From the NCBI GenBank assembly GCA_000733355.1, contig JNVV01000002.1:2267630-2331629 (forward strand): 64,000 nucleotides of DNA, given 5' to 3'. The position numbers were made by a program, and so were the translations under genes. How positions within the stretch are numbered: position 1 is the first letter of the stretch; every line of letters begins with the position of its first letter. The notes under the pieces were generated by a model. That model was not told the DNA's origin. It searched no databases and saw only the letters and a list, made by a program, of their open reading frames with translations. This DNA comes from Falciphora oryzae. Taxonomy: Eukaryota > Ascomycota > Sordariomycetes > Magnaporthales > Magnaporthaceae. Of the stretch, positions 12,185-23,602 are shown piece by piece.

Positions 12185-15100
12185 TCACCTCCCCTTGGAG
12201 GATATCATCTCGCCGTACCGACCACGTTGTTGAGTGGTGTCGTATGCTTGTAGCACACGAGTCTGCGACTCGTCCGCTGCCGAGAAGGCATAGCCGCGCT
12301 GCTTCCGCATCCGCTGGACCTGGCGGACCTTGCGAATCGCCTTTTGGAATTGGTCCATGCTGTATGGAGGGGAACAAGGTTAGCGAATGGGACACGAGAC
12401 CAAGAGGAAAGGCACAAGGAATACGTACCGAGGCCTGTAGTCCTGGATGTTGTACTTCTGGATCTCCTGGATGTGGTGGTATGCCTCGGGGCGGTACATG
12501 CGCTTGGAGTACTTCCAGGCGAAGTCGCGCAGGAGGCAGAAGGCGGGAAGGACGAAGAGCTGGATCCAGAAGACGGCGCTAGAGAAGAGGTGTGGCACAA
12601 GGCCGTCGTACTCGCTGGAGATGCCGAACTGCGGGAAGATGCTGGCGTAGAAGACGATGAAGACGACCCAGATGGCGAAGGAGCCCGGGATGGAGATGAC
12701 GTGGTACTTTGTCCAGTTGCTGGTGATGAGGGCCGCCTTGCCCAGCACCGTCATGAGCACGGCGCCGTACAGGGCCGTTCCCCACACCCACTTGCCCGCG
12801 ATCTTGCCGTCGCCCAGGATCAGGTCGTAGTACCAGAACAGCACGCCGCCGATGTACAGCGCAAGCGAGTGGTACATGGCCGTTGCGATCCACTGTACAA
12901 AGTTCTTGAACTTGAAGGCGCGGTTCTGCTGCCCGGTGCTATACAGCTGCGGGTACTTGTCCAGGAGGCCGGCCGACACGTACTGGTCCAGGATGCCCAG
13001 CGCCAGCGGCGGCAGCACCGTGAAGAGCACGTTGTAGAACGACAGCGTCCACGATTCGTAGATGATCTGGCCCGAGAAGACGTTCTGGAACGTGTACCAG
13101 AACTGCGTCATGTACAGCGTGATGTTCTTGTAGAAGGAGAACAGGATCGCCTTGCTGACCCGCTGGTAGCTCCACGCGCCGTGCACCAGCAGCAGCTTGC
13201 GCAGGAAGCGGAACTGCGCGATCGACACGTCCGCACTGCGCGCTGCCTGCAGACCCTCCATGCCGCTGATGCCGATGCCGATGTGCGCCGCCTGGATCAT
13301 GGCCACGTCGTTGGCCCCGTCGCCGATAGCGAGCAGGATCGACTCCTTCTGGTACTTCTTGACCAGCTTGACCACCAGCGCCTTCTGCAGCGGCGATACA
13401 CGGCAGCAGATAACCGCCTTGCACATGACAGCCAGGTCCAGGAACATACGGTCGAGCTCAGGCTCCAGGGCGTACGTCAGAGACTTGCCGTCGATGATGA
13501 GCGCGAGCGTCTCCAACTCGATTGTCCCGTGGGCCTGCGTTCGGATTGCGTCCAGTTTCTTCTGGATGTTGTCGTGTGTCGCCGCCGCCGTCTCCTCGTT
13601 CACGATCAGGAGCGTCATGTCCTCGCTCAGCAGCTTGCAGCTCATGCCGATGTTGATGGCTGTCTCCTGCCGATCGCCCGTCAGCACCCAAACCTTGATT
13701 CCGGCGTTCTGCATCGTGTGGATCGTCTCGGGGACGCCGTCCTGGAGTCGATCCTCGATGGCCGTCGCGCCCAGCAGGTAAAAGTCGTGCTCGATGAGCT
13801 CGGCCGCCTTGTCCAGCTCCTCGGCCCGGTTTCCAGACACCGTTGTTTGCGCCTTTTCGAAAACAGCGAGCCACTCCTGAAACTCGTGCTCTGGGATCTC
13901 GCGCATGGCCAGGCAGAGTGTCCTCAGGCCCTCGGAGGCGTACTCCTCCAGGTGCTGAAGCGTCACCTCGACGTGCGGGTTGCTCTCGTTAAGTCGCTCC
14001 AGGATCACCGTGTCGGCACCCTTGCAGTAGATCCGGATCTTGCCGTCGGGGCATCGGTAAATGGCCGACATGCGCTTCCTCGTCGAGTTGAACTCGCACA
14101 CGGCCAGCAGCTCGTACTCCAGCTCCCGGCCTTCGACCTCGATGATGACCACGCGAGGCTTCCGCGCCGTGAACTTGTAGCCCAGGTCGGCGGCGCCCTG
14201 CACGAGCGCGCCCTCGTCCGGTGAGGCCGCCTGATACTTGATCTTGCCTGTCTTCTCGTCACGCTCAGGGATAACCGTATGGCAGGTCGCCAGCAGCGCC
14301 AAGAAATGCTCAATAGCCGGGGCCGTCTTGTGTGTCTTCAAGTTCTGTCTCAACTGCTTGAACTCGTGGATCCCAACCTCCATATCGTCCTGCACGGTGG
14401 CGCGGCGGTCCTCAGGTATGTCTTCTCCATACATGATACCGGCGATTGTGCATTGTTTGAACTCCATCATGTTGCAAGTCAGGGTTCCGGTCTTGTCCGA
14501 GAAGACGTACTCAACCATACCCAGCTCCTCGACCAGGCTGGACGTTCGGCAGTTGGCGGGCGTATCCGTCTTGTCGTGGTAGATGTCGAGGTCGTCGTTG
14601 ATGAGGATGCCGTGCCAGTACTTGACGACTTCCAGGGTGACAAAGAGCGAGATGGGAACGAGGGCGGAGAAAAGAACCCAGTAGGTGACCATGTCTCGGA
14701 GAATCACCTTGAAAACCTCGAGGGCGTCGATGGCCTCCGGGAGAAACAGGTAGGTGAGCGAGCCCTCGAAAACCTTGCGCGTAACAAGATCGCCGATCGT
14801 GCACACCACCGACAGAATGAGAAGGATACCAACCAGGCCCATGACGGCAACGTTCAGCTGTCGCTCGACCTTTGTCCGCTTGATGGGCGCCGCGGTAGCA
14901 TTGCGCATGAGCTTGGTCTCGTGGCCGGTGAAGACGACGGCGCCGTGAATCCAGGGGGTGTTGCGGAGAGTGGCACCTCGCAGCAGGAGCTGCTCGGGGT
15001 TCAGCGGCAGCTCCTTCTCGCCACCGCCGGCCTGCATGGTCAGGGTCGCCTCGTACGTGTACAGGCTGCTGTTGGGCTGCTCAGACCGGATCCTCCCGCC

Positions 15101-16381
15101 GAGCCTGCTCAGCTCGCTGGAGCTCATCAGGCCCGACGTCTCGGGAATGGCTTGCTTGATCTTGAGGTTGGTCTCGCCGTCCAGGTTCGCCGTCTCGATG
15201 TAGCACAAGCCCTCGGGCTCAGAGCTGGCCAGCAGGACAATATCGGCCGGGAAGGGCTCCTCCGATTCGACGCGGACGATATCGCCCACAGCAACGTTGA
15301 TCCACTTGGTCTCCTCGAATGTCGAGCCCCTCAGAACCCTGGCCTTGGACATGTTGAGAGCCTTGTCGGCCTGCTTTCTTCGGTAGTCCTCCACCATCTC
15401 CTTGCCGGCGGAGACCATCAGCACGACGATGAGAGGGCCGATTGTGGTGTACTTGTTGGTGGGGGACAGGCCCGGGATCTGCTGCAACATGGCAGTGAAA
15501 AGGAAGAAGATGTTTGCGAACTTTGAGAACTGCTCGTAGAGGAACTTGGGCAGGAAGGTGGCGACATTGTACTTTGCCGTCGAGACGTGGTTGTCGATGA
15601 ACTTGCTGGGCGCGTTGGCGGGGGGGTTGTTGAGGTGGATGATGCGAGGGCCCAGGGTCGAGGGATCGGGCTTGGAGCGGCCGAAGCCGAACTTGAAGTT
15701 ACCCATGTCGAACTTCTTTCCTTTCTTTTGCTGCTGTCCTTGGTCGTGGGGCTGCTGACCTCGGTCGCCGCCGGGGCCGGCCCTATGTTGTCCTCCCGGC
15801 TCCGTCAAAGGAAGGTCCATTTCCGAATAGCCGCCCGCCCCTCCCATGCCGAGCATGTTTTTAGCGCGGCCTAGCATCCCGCCGCCCAAACTCAAGACGC
15901 TGTTCCTCTGACGTGCGTTGTCGCGATTTGAGGTTCCCTGGCCGTCTGCGGATCCGCTGCCGCCATGCTGGTAGTACGAGTGCGCTTCCTCCGAGTAGTC
16001 GTCCAAGTCATCAGCGTATCTCTGGTAGTTGTTCAGATCCGAGGTTTGGCTGTAGTTGCGGTCTCGGCCTGTGTTGGACGTGTACGGTCCTGGTTGCTGC
16101 CCGGCGGATGCAGATGGGCCTCCAGGCGCCGGTGGGCGTCTTGCTGATGGCGGCGATGTGCTGCCATAGGCACCCTGGCCGCCGGCTCCGACGAAGTCGT
16201 CGTACGAGATGGACGGGCGACCCTGTGTAGGGTCTTGGTTGTGGAATCGGAGGAGATCGTCGTCGTTGACGTCGGATCGCTGGCCGCCGCCGTAGACGGG
16301 CTGGTCGTTGTCGAGATCGAGCAGGAGATCGTCGTTCGGTCTTGCGGCACCGGGCCGGCCGGGCGGTTGTTGACCAGCCAT
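12185..16381 (-). CDS. Drs2-type P4-ATPase (aminophospholipid flippase), 1375 aa
   Basis: Two exons on the minus strand, 16381-12429 and 12359-12185, joined over a 69-base intron. It pumps phospholipid, typically phosphatidylserine, from the lumenal to the cytosolic leaflet of trans-Golgi or endosomal membranes. Visible in order: a disordered Gly/Gln/Asp-rich N-terminus (about 1-235); a first membrane segment with QQIPG (Q300, Q301), the Gln pair tied to phosphatidylserine choice in Drs2; the actuator DGET (D401); the phosphorylation motif DKTGTLT (D629); the hinge GDGANDVAM (D1021); and ten hydrophobic segments. The small last exon supplies the Drs2 tail with AYDTT and RGRYGEM motifs, confirming the splice. 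Length fits Drs2 rather than the longer Dnf or Neo1 branches. Long open frames on the opposite strand are codon-bias shadows. The Cdc50 partner is not in this window. Confidence 0.97.
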
Positions 16382-17474
16382 GTTGGCTGTTGTGCCGCTT
16401 CCGGCGGTGGAGTTTCAGCCCCGGCTGGGCAAAGCGGGCAAAGGAGAATGTCGAGATCCCCCTCTTTGTCGAGTCGGCCGGTTTATGACTGGCGGAGCGA
16501 CGACATGCGGAAAGGCGCCCCGAGCTCGATTGGTATTACAAAGTGTGTGCTGTCGTGTGTGAATCTGCGTTGGTAGGTGGTTTTCGCGAAAACAGCAACG
16601 GCCGGCGTGGGTGGGCTGGACGGCTGGGAACGCTGAGACGTGACGGTTGCTGTCAGGGATGGTGTGCTGGCTAATTCCGTCGTGGTGCTAAATGCACAGC
16701 CTCGTTATTTTTTGCTCCCCTGGACAAAGTGGACTGGGCTGCGTACCTGGCAGCAGACGCCTAAACCAGTAAGCAAAAAAAAAAAAAAAAAGGGTCTCAA
16801 GCTCAACTCTTGATCAAACAGCGTCGCACGTGCTGCTCTGTTTCGTGGATCTAATTCACACTCAATCGATATGGCAGCAGCTGTGGAATCCCGCAAAAGA
16901 ACATCACCTCGAAGGGACAAAGGACAAAGCCTGGGCAGATGATGAGACGATGGACGCGCCAAAAGCCAAGAGGCGTGGTGCCTGTGAGGACGTCACCACA
17001 GTGTGGCGCGGCGCGACAGACAGCCTGAACTGGTTGTCCGATGTTTCACGGGCTCGGCGCAGCTGTCCAATCAGCCAACAGCGAGCCGTGCATCCCCAGC
17101 CACGGCACGCCATCCTTGCTCCGGCTATGGGCTGTTCGTGGGGCAGCGGAAACAGGCTACGCTGAAAGCTGCAGCCAATGTATCCGAGTCCAGTGCATGC
17201 ATGCAATAGTCCGATGTGGCTGTCTCCCTCTCAGCCTCATTCCGCCTCCCAAAGCCAAACCGTCCATCTCACATCCTACTCACCTAGGTGCCTACTCACC
17301 TCAGGCTAGACTCTCCAGGCGACCTAGCCGACGTGCCAACGACTCCGTATCGATACCCAGACAGCCTGCCCGCAGCCGCAGCTGACGAGTTTCCGTGGGG
17401 CTCTTCGCCGATCACGAGGTCTCGTATCCTCCTCAACTCCAGCCCTTGGCATCAACTGCACCTCGGACGCCATC
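16382..17474. other. Divergent promoter region, flippase / CRIPT homologue
   Basis: About 1.1 kb between two outward-facing genes, with an A17 run near 16.78 kb and a CACCTAGGTGCCTAC motif near 17.28 kb. I see no gene in it. Confidence 0.5.
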
Positions 17475-18053
17475 ATGGTTTGCGCCAAGTGCCAGAAGCT
17501 GTCCAAGGGGACAACCCTGGCTACACCCGGAGTGAAGAAGAAGTCGGAGATGTACTATGGCTCACCAGCATCGTTCTCGTCTTCATCCAAGCCATCTGCA
17601 ACGCTGGGCCAGACGGGCGTGTCCAAGGTTCGACCGTTTACTACCACCCTAATCGAGAAGAAACTCCAAATGAAAAACATTCTAACACGACATATCCGCG
17701 TAGAGCAAACTACTGTCAAAAGGAGCCAAGAATCCTTACGCTCAGTATTCAAGGTAAGACTCCAGTCACTGCTCCATCCTAGACCCAAAGCCCAGGCCCT
17801 GACCAGGACGATCTAGCTCCTGCGACAAATGCAAGACCAAAGTCTCTCAGGGACACAAATTCTGCCACTCTTGCGCATATAAAGCCGACGGTATGTCATC
17901 AGCCTGTGCTGGCTTTCTCGCAACCTGCCCTTGATTTTGTGTCCACCGCTGACCTGTCGACGCCCAGCCTGCGCCATGTGCGGAAAGTCCAACTCCAAGG
18001 CCAAGGCCGGCGCCGCTCCCGTCATCTCGGGACAGAAATTCTCGTCCAAGTGA
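17475..18053 (+). CDS. CRIPT homologue (cysteine-rich PDZ-binding family), 120 aa
   Basis: Four exons, 17475-17627, 17704-17753, 17817-17890 and 17968-18053, total 363 bases. The product begins MVCAKCQKL and has four CxxC pairs: CAKC at 3-6, CDKC and CHSC in exon 3, and CAMC in exon 4. Between them lies the conserved stretch with NPYAQYS. This is the CRIPT family, universal in eukaryotes, which in animals binds PDZ proteins and microtubules and which more recent work links to the minor spliceosome; the fungal role is not settled. The first intron starts GTTCGA, a weak donor, but phase and the family match (GVSK then SKLLSKGAK) support it. Convergent with the epoxide hydrolase downstream. Confidence 0.88.
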
Positions 18054-18742
18054 AACGGCCTGGGTTGGCTGAATCGACACTGACAGCTGAACTGTCTGTC
18101 CCAATTCACAACTCAAGAGTACATGCCGCAATGGGCCATTGTAACAACACAACCAATCCAGGGAATTCACAGGCGGCGGTATGTGGCGCGTCAGCTGCCG
18201 GCGGTCGGGAGCCTGCAGTCGTTGGGCCAGCAGCAACCAGCAGGACCACTGCCGAGACTCATTACGGGGATCCACACCGTCTCCCATCCACAGGTATCGC
18301 TTTCAGACGCCTTGATTAGGCTCCTTGGCAGATATCATGAGGGCGCTGAGGAGGATTGTCGTCTGATGCCCTCGAAGCCGCTCGAGTGTCAAACGCTGCG
18401 TCGCCCATCTACACCACTAATACACGGGGACGGAGTACTCGGGAGCGATTACACAACCGGGAGTTCTGGCTGGAGAAATCTAATGGGATTGAGAAGCAGC
18501 GTCCTGGATGCAGGCGTTTGCCCTCGGACCTATCCGAATCCGTTTCCCTGTTTTGCATCGGGCGTTTTGTCAACGCTAATCGCTGGGCGGTCTCGGCCCT
18601 GCTCCCTCCCGCTGGGGGGCCAGACAGCTCGTTATCAATGAAGATCGTTGCTTGGTTCTCATAAAGTCATTTCGGGATATGCCCGCGTCATAAACAACGC
18701 TCTGTCGTAATCAACTAGTCCACCCTTCTTTTTTTGTTTTGT
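18054..18742. other. Convergent intergenic region
   Basis: Shared 3' region of the CRIPT homologue and the epoxide hydrolase. Short frames are present but show no domain. Nothing else seen. Confidence 0.5.
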
Positions 18743-19768
18743 TTATATCGAAGATTTCGGCCGAGTCACGCGTTCCAGGAACTCCTCGATCTGCTTGTTG
18801 ACCTCCGCCGCAGCCTCGGTCAGAGCCCAGTGCGACGCCTCGACACGACCCCTCGTCAGATTCTCGAACTGCGCCTCCATGCCGGCGGACATGGCCTCGG
18901 GCAGGGCCGCGTCGCGCGTGGCGGCGATGAACAGCGCCGGGGTCGGGATCTTGTAGTCCTTGCCGCGGGCGAAGAGCACGCGGTCCTCGTCAAAGTTGAC
19001 CCTGCGCGACCGGTACCAGTTTGTGGGGCCGCGCAGGCCGTTGCGCGCGTACTGGTCGGCGTAGAAGTCGAGCTCCTCGTCCGTCAGCAGGCGCGACGTC
19101 TCCAGGTCGGCGATGTGGCCGAACGGCACGCCCGTCTCGACCGAGAACCCCTTGGCGTCGGTGCCCGGCTTGGGCTTGCCGCCCCACAGGCAGTTGAGGA
19201 ACTGGCGCACGACGGGCTTGCCGCCCTCGGCCGTGTGCTTGACGACGTCCTCGCCCGCGAACTGGACCTGGTACTTGAAGTTGGGCAGCACCTGCACAAC
19301 CTGGGGCAGGTCGTAGAACTCGGCCGCGGGTGCGACGTAGGGCGTGCAGACGCTGAAGACGGCGGCGACCTTGTCTGGGTGGTGCTCGGTGAAGCGCCAG
19401 ACGAACATGCCGCCCCAGTCGTGGCCGCCGATGACGACGCGCGGCTCGCTGGGGAACTCGGCGTCGAGCAGCGCCGCGATGTCGTCGCTCATCGTCTTCA
19501 TGCCGTACGCCTCGACGGCGTCGGGCGCGTCGGTGCCGCCGTAGCCCAGCATGTCGGGCGCCACGACCCGGTAGCCCGCCGCCTGCAGCGCCGGGATCTG
19601 GTTGCGCCAGCCGAACGAGAGGTCCGGGAAGCCGTGGACCAGGAGCACGGTGGCCTTGTGCGGCCCCTCCGGCTTGGCCAGCAGGTAGTGGTAGTTCTTG
19701 CCCCGCACCGTGACGTTGCGGTGCTCGACCCGCGGGTCGTTGGGCGTGAGCTTGGCTGGGGCGCTCAT
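18743..19768 (-). CDS. Soluble epoxide hydrolase (alpha/beta hydrolase), 341 aa
   Basis: Single exon. Hydrolyses epoxides to diols through an ester intermediate. Hallmarks are all visible: oxyanion-hole HGFP at 45-48; nucleophile D117 in GGHDWGG; lid tyrosines likely Y166 and Y252 (NWY); acid D286 in ATRDAALP; and base H313 in ASHWAL. The length is usual for the cytosolic fungal class. The frame stays open 43 codons upstream of the chosen ATG (19768), but that part is Gln/Thr-rich and unlike the family, and the chosen start matches the usual 20-odd residue lead-in to the fold. No signal peptide, so probably cytosolic. No cluster partner is present, so a detoxification role is the simplest reading; the substrate cannot be told. 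Confidence 0.93.
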   Translation of the reverse strand: MSAPAKLTPNDPRVEHRNVTVRGKNYHYLLAKPEGPHKATVLLVHGFPDLSFGWRNQIPALQAAGYRVVAPDMLGYGGTDAPDAVEAYGMKTMSDDIAALLDAEFPSEPRVVIGGHDWGGMFVWRFTEHHPDKVAAVFSVCTPYVAPAAEFYDLPQVVQVLPNFKYQVQFAGEDVVKHTAEGGKPVVRQFLNCLWGGKPKPGTDAKGFSVETGVPFGHIADLETSRLLTDEELDFYADQYARNGLRGPTNWYRSRRVNFDEDRVLFARGKDYKIPTPALFIAATRDAALPEAMSAGMEAQFENLTRGRVEASHWALTEAAAEVNKQIEEFLERVTRPKSSI

Positions 19769-20657
19769 TGTGACGGGTGTTCTCGATTGGCTTTGTTGTT
19801 GTCTGTCGGTTGGTGTTACGGGTTTGGTCTCTTCTCCGTCGAGTGCTACAGGTGAAATAAAACCCGCTGTGCTTCCCTCCCCTTTTATATGCAGCAAACA
19901 CCGCAGAAAACCTGGTGAAGCCGCGATAATTATGGGGCGCTAACGGCGAGTCGGTCACCGCACCAGAAGAAGGGGCACACCCCGAAAGTAGGCGGTGACA
20001 AGCTGGGATCCTCGGACCTCGGCGGCCACTTGGGATGGGTGGAGTTGTCTTCAGACGAGCTGAGGCTGGCGTAGCATGAAATCCATCCTGGGTTGTGGAC
20101 CCGGGCCATATGGATCATGCTACTTGATCGCCGCCACACACAGCTGCATGTTTCGTCTGTGTGTAACCATCCGTACCATCCAACTCGATGAGGGCACCTG
20201 CAACTTCTAGCTCGCTGGGATGCCACAAAATCTTCACATACGGGCAACAGTACCACACACAAATCAGGCACAGATATTGTCGACAGCGAAATAGGTAAAA
20301 CAGACCCCTATTAGAAATCACATACGTCATATTCCGGTCCACTTGGGTGCCCCCATCGTGAACTGGCAAGACCTCACAGCAAGGCCAAGAAACGACAGCA
20401 ATCATGACCCTTCACCTTGTCAGGTCCGGCTGGAAAGGATGGTAAGCCCGGCCTAATCAATTCCGGGCAGTGGTATTCAAGCCCGAGAAAAGCCCACGAG
20501 ATCCGATACTACAGTAATACATCGCAAATCCGTTTGGTACAAGCTGCGAGATACGCCGCGAAGCGGCTTTGCGGCCACTAGGCCGAGGACAATTACACTA
20601 AGGGATACAGTTATTAGAGCACGAGCTACAAAGCGTGTGGAGGCAAGATCCTTCCGG
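19769..20657. other. Intergenic region
   Basis: 5' side of the epoxide hydrolase and 3' side of the pinin-domain gene. No gene recognised. Confidence 0.5.
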
Positions 20658-21879
20658 TCAGTAGACCAACGTCTCCTCCTCCGTCACGACCATCTCGTCG
20701 TCGCGGTCCTCGCCCGAGCCAAGTTGGGGAGGAGAGCGGTTAGTAGTAACGGCAAAACTTGTGTTGGCAGGGTCTTCAGTGTGACGTTCACCAGCCGTAC
20801 CTTCTCTCTTGATGGCGGGTTGGTGCGACGGGCCGCGCAGGTCTGCAAGCCTCTGCTGCTTGCTGCGCTCGAACGCGCGCGTCTCTCGGGCCACCGTCTC
20901 TTCGGCCTTGAGCACCTGCCTGTCAACAATGTCCCCTTGCTTCTTGGTCATCTCCCAGGGCCGGAAGTACTGTGAGGCAAGTGTAAGTCAGTAATGGGTT
21001 GAATCGAGTCATAGAGTATAGGCGTGGGTTTCTTACAATCGGAGGTCCGCTCTTAGTTTTGAGGCTGTAGGCTTGTGCAACCATGTTTGAGTGACGAGTA
21101 CGCATCTTGGCGGGTAGACAAAAAGAAGGGGAAAGCCATGTCAGTAAGCCTTGTGCAAGATATCGCGGAGTTGTGGGCGGGGTCAAGGTCAAGTGTTATC
21201 ATACCGCGCGTTGGTCAAACTCGATCTGCTCAGCCTTCCGGATCGGCTCCAGCCTCGCAAGTTTCTTCCTGCGTTCCTCATCCTTGGCCTTGCGTTTCTC
21301 ATCCGCGGCCTTGCGTTGCTGTGCCTTCTCCTTCTGCCTCCGCTCGATCTCTTCGCGGTGCTTCTGCTGCGCGGCTCTAGGCTCCCGGTTCAGATTGCTC
21401 AGGAGACCCTTAAAAAACCGTTGGCCACGCTTCTTCTCCTCCATCGAGAGCGGCGGTCGGCGGTCCGGCTCCTGCCAAAGCTCCCGCTCACGCTCTGGCG
21501 GTGCCTCCACCCTTTTCTTTGGCTCGCGCGGGTGGTATCTCTCGCGGCCCACATCGCGCTGTCTGTCCCGTTCGCGCTGGCGATCGCCGTCCCGGTACCG
21601 GTCCCGGTCCCGGTTATGGGGCTGATCACGCCGCCGATAAGGGCTGTGACTGCGACTGCGCGATCGCGACTGACTCTGAAGCCTTGCCTTCTTTGGCATT
21701 ACGACATCCTCAAGATTGTGCGAGGGAGAGGAGGCCTTCCTCTTCAGAGATACGTCGTCATCATGGTCTTCAGACTTGATGATGGGGTCTTCAGACTCGA
21801 TAACAGGGTCTTCTGACTTGATGATGGGGTCGGCCAATGACGCGTTGGCGTCGGTGCTGGGTCTGTTTTCCATTGGCAT
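20658..21879 (-). CDS. Pinin/SDK/MemA-domain protein (splicing-associated), 351 aa
   Basis: Three exons on the minus strand, 21879-21205, 21105-21037 and 20969-20658, total 1056 bases with all junctions in phase 0. The core around residues 149-265 carries RGQRFFKGLLSNLN, a long Arg/Lys/Glu-rich helix, then TKSGPPI and YFRPWEMT, the block conserved in pinin. Before it lies an acidic repeat of (I/V)(I/E)(K)SEDP units (about 18-38) and an SR/RD-rich tract (about 70-118), typical of splicing factors; after it a Ser/Glu-rich tail. Pinin proteins join the exon-junction (PSAP) complex in animals; the fungal role is inferred from the domain. It faces away from the Rds3 gene and shares 762 bases of upstream DNA with it. 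The middle exon is only 69 bases. Confidence 0.9.
21770..21831. repeat. Coding tandem repeat in the pinin-domain gene
   Basis: Three near-copies of a roughly 21-base unit encode successive SEDP-type heptads in the acidic N-terminus (residues about 18-38). Confidence 0.7.
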
Positions 21880-22641
21880 TGGTCGCTAGGCTTCGAGATG
21901 CAGATATGACTAGTCTTTACAGCTGGCCAGGCGGCATGAGGGCTCAGATATCGACGAAACTGCGTTGGGTTTTAATATTGACGAAGCTGGGTTAGGTTTC
22001 AATATCGACAAGGCTGGGGTAGGTTTCATATATTGAAAAAGCTGGGTTAAGTTTCAGCTATTGATAAAGCTTGTTTGCGTCGCGTTCAGGAGATCTGTTG
22101 CCACGAGGTTTGAATTGCGAGCTCGGGCTGTTCTGGCTATCTTCCCGATATTTGATCCGATCTGGTTTTCTGGAAGCTGTGCGTGGGCATCATCAGAAAG
22201 TACACGGAAGGCGGGTGGGAGGAAGCAGTTGGGCATGTTTGTTCGCGGCCCACAGATAATGGCACTCCCGGGAGCTCTTAGCTCGTGCAACCGACCAGAT
22301 TCGCCCCACCAGCCCGCCCGTCTCCCCTGCATCCCAGCATGACGGACGCCCTGTGCGTCGGATGCTGCTGACTTTCGCAGCGGAACCGCATGGAATTTTC
22401 CAACGACACAAGGCTGGGGAATCAAGACGGCAAGGCGCGCCAAACATCGCCGTCGTCTGCAGCACTCTGTGTCCTGCACCGCCGTCCCGACGGACCTGTC
22501 TGCTCTCGAGCTTCTTGACCTCGTCATCACCCTCTCGACAGAAGCGCAGACACGAAGCACATCGTGGCCGTCCAGAAGAAAGCACGCGCGCAAGCCACCT
22601 CCCAGCGCGCCACGCGCCCCCGTCCGCTCTAGACCGCAACC
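21880..22641. promoter_or_regulatory. Bidirectional promoter region of two splicing-linked genes
   Basis: The 762 bases lie between the start codons of the pinin-domain gene (-) and the Rds3 gene (+). No convincing gene inside. Its pinin-proximal part is filled by a tandem repeat (21947-22074). The arrangement suggests shared control, but no specific factor site is recognised. Confidence 0.5.
21947..22074. repeat. Imperfect ~28-bp tandem repeat, about 4.5 copies
   Basis: Successive units follow the pattern TATTGACGAAGCTGGGTTAGG followed by TTTCA/TTTTA, with scattered substitutions. The last copy breaks off at AAAGCTTG. The degeneracy argues for an older expansion. Confidence 0.8.
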
Positions 22642-23151
22642 ATGTCGCGACACCACCCTGATTTGGTTATGTGCCGGAAGCAGTCGGGCATCGCCATCGG
22701 CCGGCTCTGCGACAAGTGCGACGGAAAGTGCCCCGTCTGCGACTCCTACGTCCGCCCGACCACACTCGTGCGCATCTGTGACGAGTGCAGCTTCGGAAAC
22801 TACCAGAACAAGTGTGTCGTGTGCGGTGGAGAGGTGAGGCGAACATCCCCCCGGCCCGCTGCCAACTTTCTGCTGCTTTTCTGGCCGGCCCTTTGCTTTC
22901 CTGCTGTCTGCCTGAGACTATTGCTAACACTTTCTTCTCCTTCGGCCACAGGGTATATCGGACGCTTTCTACTGCTTCGAGTGCACACGCCTGGAGAAGG
23001 ACAGAGACGGATGCCCCAAGATTATTAATCTTGGAAGCTCGAGAACTGACGTAAGTCGACACGCCGCTCTGACAGTCCTGAACATATACGGACCGATACT
23101 GACACCCCAGTACAGCTATTCTACCAAAAGAAAACAAACAGGACATACTGA
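22642..23151 (+). CDS. Rds3/PHF5A, SF3b complex subunit, 108 aa
   Basis: Three exons, 22642-22833, 22952-23050 and 23116-23151, total 327 bases. SF3b14b/PHF5A/Rds3 sits in the U2 snRNP SF3b complex and helps form the branch-site adenosine pocket. The sequence opens [14 protein letters not shown], then carries C-x2-C pairs in [19 protein letters not shown] and CFEC, the zinc-binding knot of the family, followed by KDRDGCPKI and NLGSSRTD. The last exon is 12 codons and ends LFYQKKKTNRTY, slightly shorter and different from the animal tail. Length (108) equals the family norm (107-110). Every junction falls in a conserved stretch, so the model is secure. Confidence 0.96.
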
Positions 23152-23602
23152 CCTCGGAGCGGCCCGGACTTGGGCCGCTCTGTGTCGTATGTCCTGCCTG
23201 AGCCCTGCACATTTTTGAGAGCACTGCGATGGAAGTCTCCGGGTCATATACTGGCGTTATTCGGCGTTATGAGGTATGAATTTGTGGGAGGCCAAGAAAA
23301 AGCATCTGGTTCTTCGTTGAGATACTACCTGGATGAGCAATAAAGAAGGAGCGGCACGCACGCCAACTCGTATCTCATTGCCCTGATTCGCTACCTATGT
23401 ACCGATGTGCCCACAGATTTACCGGCGTAAAAGGGCCATATCGCTATGCGTAGAACAAAAGAAACACGGACACATGAGCCTGTGACGATAACTTCCTGCG
23501 TAGCTTGATGGTCGACATGAACCATAAGGCATCCGCCTAGACGCAAAGATGGACCTCCGACGTGATCAAATGTTCCTCAAGGGGTGTGCCCCGTCACCGC
23601 CG
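23152..23602. other. Convergent intergenic region
   Basis: 3' regions of the Rds3 gene and of the deadenylase locus. Nothing recognised. Confidence 0.5.

Noticed and set aside
12344..15526. Frames of 626 and 415 codons on the strand opposite the flippase gene
   Set aside because: They mirror a strongly GC3-biased P4-ATPase gene, are rich in Leu, Arg, Val, Asp and His in a repetitive way, and have no domain. Antisense shadows.
18990..19958. 322-codon alternative minus-strand frame over the epoxide hydrolase
   Set aside because: Arg/Gly/Ala-rich out-of-frame reading of the same gene.
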